NCBI GenBank assembly: GCA_016789785.1
Contig: JAEUQE010000324.1
Location: 1-7,706 of the forward strand
DNA: 7,706 bases
Origin: Bryobacterales bacterium
Lineage (GTDB): Bacteria > Acidobacteriota > Terriglobia > Bryobacterales > Bryobacteraceae
Direction of reading: 5' to 3'
Shown: in pieces, positions 5,846 through 7,706 of the stretch
Position numbering within the stretch: position 1 is the first letter of the stretch
How the letters are laid out: every line of letters starts with the position of its first letter
Notes under the pieces: model-generated
Told to the model about the DNA's origin: nothing
Databases searched by the model: none
The model's input: the letters and a program-made list of their open reading frames with translations, nothing else
Translations under genes and position numbers: made by a program

Positions 5846-7636
5846 CTACCGCAGCAGATCGTTCAGCGCACGCACCGCCTTCGCATCGAACTTGGGCTTT
5901 CGATCGTAAGTCAGCAGCCCGTTGATCTCCTGCTCCACATCGGTGAGTTGTGTGTAACAAATCCCGATGATCTGGGGAATACGCGCAATCGCCTCCCACA
6001 GTCCTTTCATGCGAGCCATCGCCGCCTTCTGGTCGGGCTCGACGCCGGCGTAGCCCCACGAATCGCCGGGCACCTTCGAACCTGGCGCGATGTAGGCGAT
6101 ACCGCCAAACTCCGAGAGGAAAATCGGCGAGTTGTTGTACGCATAGCCGGGGATGATGGCGGCGCGTCCGTTTGGCGGAAACACGGTGCTGGGCTTGCCC
6201 ACGTCCTTGTACTTTTCGAACAGCACTTCGCCGGTACGCGCGTAGTCATGGAAGCCAAGCAGATCGGTGATGTCGGTATGCTCCCAACCATCGTTGTCGA
6301 TCACCAGCCGCGTGGGATCCAGCGACTTTGTCAGGTAGTAGTTGGCGCGCAGGTGGTGCTGCTGCTGCGCATCGCGAGGATTGGGAGTGCCCCAACTCTC
6401 GTTGATCGGAATCCACATGATGATCGACGGATGGTTGTAGTCGCGTTCAATCGCTTCCATCCACTCGCGGGTGAAGCGCGCCGCGTAGTCCTCGTCGTAA
6501 AGATAGGCATTCGCGATCTCGCCAGACACCAGGAATCCCATCTTGTCGGCCCAATACAGGAAACGCGGGTCTTCCACCTTCTGATGCTTGCGCGCTCCGT
6601 TGAACCCCATCTCCTTCATCACGCGAATGTCGTATTGCAGCGCCTCATCACTGGGAGGCGTGATAGTGGACTCCGGCCAGTAGCCCTGGTCGAGAACCAT
6701 CTTCAGATACATCGGCCGGCCATTGAGATAGACGCGCCCGTTCTCTGACGTGACCTGGCGGTAGCCATAGTAGGACTGCACGCGGTCGAGCACGCTGTTC
6801 TCATCGCGCAGCTCAAACGTTACATCGTAGAGATTCGGCCGCCCTGGGTCCCACTGCCGGGGGTCGGCGACGATGAGAGCGAGCGCGGCCCTCGGGCCCT
6901 CGGCCGTGACTTGCCCGGAGGTGACTACCGTTTTGCCGAAGCGGACGGTGGCATGCAGCACCAGCCCTTCCTTCGGGCGCTGGATCTTCGCATCGAAGCG
7001 GACCGCGCCATTCAGGGAAGGCGTGATGCGTACTTTTTCGAGAAAGCTGTCGCCGACCGCTTCCATCCACACCGTCTGCCAGATGCCGCTCGTTCGCGTA
7101 TAGAAGATACCCTGCGACTTCGGCTGCCAGTATTGCTTGCCGCGCGGGATGAAGCGGTCCGTCGGCGGATCCTCCGCGCGAACTGTAATGGTGTTCGGGC
7201 CCGCCGCCAACAGATCGGTGATGTCGAAGCGGAACGGAACGCTGCCGCCTTCGTGCTGGCCCGCGAGTTGGCCGTTCACCCATACCATGGCACGATAGTC
7301 GACCGCGCCGAAATGGAGCAGCACGCGCTTTCCCTTCCACGCTGCTGGGAGATCGACGCTGCGCCGGTACCAGATCCACGGATGAAAGCTGGTGTCGCCG
7401 ATACCGCTGAGCTTCGTTTCGAATGCGAAGGGTACCGTAATGGTGCGCGTGAACTTGCGCGAGCCCGAGGCCCATTTCTGCGCGAGCCCCACGTTCTCGT
7501 CATCGAACTCGAATTCCCACTTGCCGTTCAGATTGAGCCAAGCTTCGCGCTGGAATTGAGGCTGAGGATACTCGGGACGCGGGATCTCCTGAGCATAGAG
7601 GGCCGCGGAAAAGAGGATCGGGATGAGACACCGCAT
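5846..7636 (-). CDS. Secreted glycoside hydrolase family 2 enzyme (beta-galactosidase/beta-glucuronidase-like)
   Basis: A 596-residue exported retaining glycosidase. MRCLIPILFSAALYA is a signal peptide, likely cut before Gln16. Residues about 28-193 form the GH2 sugar-binding jelly roll (LNGKWEFEFDDE; YRAMVWVNGQLAGQHEGG; TSGIWQTVW), about 196-292 the immunoglobulin-like sandwich ending YYGYRQV, and about 297-590 the catalytic TIM barrel. IPINESWG gives the acid/base Glu413; FLSEFGG gives the nucleophile Glu509. The barrel begins LKMVLDQGYWPES where LacZ-type enzymes have the G-V-N-R-H-E segment, placing it in a divergent GH2 group, so the sugar (galactoside, glucuronide or other) cannot be named. 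I chose the ATG at 7634-7636 because it begins the signal peptide; an in-frame extension to 7705 adds 23 residues unlike a leader. The start is preceded by AGAGA, a modest ribosome site, inside a small palindrome. The gene converges on the dipeptidase with 6 bp between stops. Confidence 0.92.
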   Translation of the reverse strand: MRCLIPILFSAALYAQEIPRPEYPQPQFQREAWLNLNGKWEFEFDDENVGLAQKWASGSRKFTRTITVPFAFETKLSGIGDTSFHPWIWYRRSVDLPAAWKGKRVLLHFGAVDYRAMVWVNGQLAGQHEGGSVPFRFDITDLLAAGPNTITVRAEDPPTDRFIPRGKQYWQPKSQGIFYTRTSGIWQTVWMEAVGDSFLEKVRITPSLNGAVRFDAKIQRPKEGLVLHATVRFGKTVVTSGQVTAEGPRAALALIVADPRQWDPGRPNLYDVTFELRDENSVLDRVQSYYGYRQVTSENGRVYLNGRPMYLKMVLDQGYWPESTITPPSDEALQYDIRVMKEMGFNGARKHQKVEDPRFLYWADKMGFLVSGEIANAYLYDEDYAARFTREWMEAIERDYNHPSIIMWIPINESWGTPNPRDAQQQHHLRANYYLTKSLDPTRLVIDNDGWEHTDITDLLGFHDYARTGEVLFEKYKDVGKPSTVFPPNGRAAIIPGYAYNNSPIFLSEFGGIAYIAPGSKVPGDSWGYAGVEPDQKAAMARMKGLWEAIARIPQIIGICYTQLTDVEQEINGLLTYDRKPKFDAKAVRALNDLLR

Positions 7637-7648
7637 AGAATCTCTATG
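7634..7648 (-). promoter_or_regulatory. Small perfect palindrome across the GH2 start codon
   Basis: Read on the minus strand, CATAGA-GAT-TCTATG is a perfect 6-bp inverted repeat with a three-base centre. The final ATG is the GH2 start codon, and AGAGA, the likely ribosome site, lies across the left arm and loop. It could form a weak hairpin over the initiation site or be an operator-like DNA palindrome. It is short enough to be chance. Confidence 0.3.
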
Positions 7649-7706
7649 AGCATATCGCGGCCCGCCGGCGCCCGGGTGCTGGCATCTGATCGCTTGCCGC
7701 TGCATG

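Noticed and set aside
5948..6748. A 266-codon plus-strand frame opposite the GH2 gene
   Set aside because: It lies wholly inside the GH2 catalytic region on the opposite strand and has no recognisable motif, so it is best explained as a shadow of codon bias.

Overview
This looks like a chromosomal segment of an Acidobacteriota bacterium, most likely a Solibacter/Bryobacter relative. That is an inference from gene content: a large secreted protein combining SBBP beta-propeller repeats, a DUF11-like domain, a BACON-like domain and cysteine-containing SLH-like repeats; an ECF sigma factor of the type common in Acidobacteriota and Planctomycetes; and secreted enzymes whose signal peptides end in Ala-Gln. 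The DNA is GC-rich. I found no tRNA, rRNA, CRISPR array, transposase, phage gene or attachment site.

Layout. On the minus strand at the left edge are the first 63 codons of an ECF sigma factor (start at 191). A class I SAM-dependent O-methyltransferase (218-1201) precedes it in transcription by 26 bp, so the two may be co-transcribed. A divergent intergenic region (1202-1457) follows. Then on the plus strand comes a 1083-residue secreted repeat protein (1458-4709), whose best start is a rare ATT codon behind a strong Shine-Dalgarno. 26 bp later a secreted M19 (renal-dipeptidase type) metallopeptidase begins (4736-5839). A secreted GH2 glycoside hydrolase (minus strand, 5846-7636) converges on it with only 6 bp between the stop codons.

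How the genes may work together. Three of the five genes encode exported proteins: a probable surface or envelope propeller protein, a dipeptidase and a glycosidase. This fits a soil heterotroph scavenging peptides and plant or microbial polysaccharide. Nothing shows that they form one pathway. The methyltransferase and sigma factor form a separate minus-strand unit.

I did not find a clearly new defence, mobile or biosynthetic system. The most unusual signals are at translation starts: a perfect 12-bp inverted repeat that buries both the Shine-Dalgarno and the AUG of the dipeptidase, the apparent AUU start of the propeller protein, and a small palindrome across the GH2 start codon.
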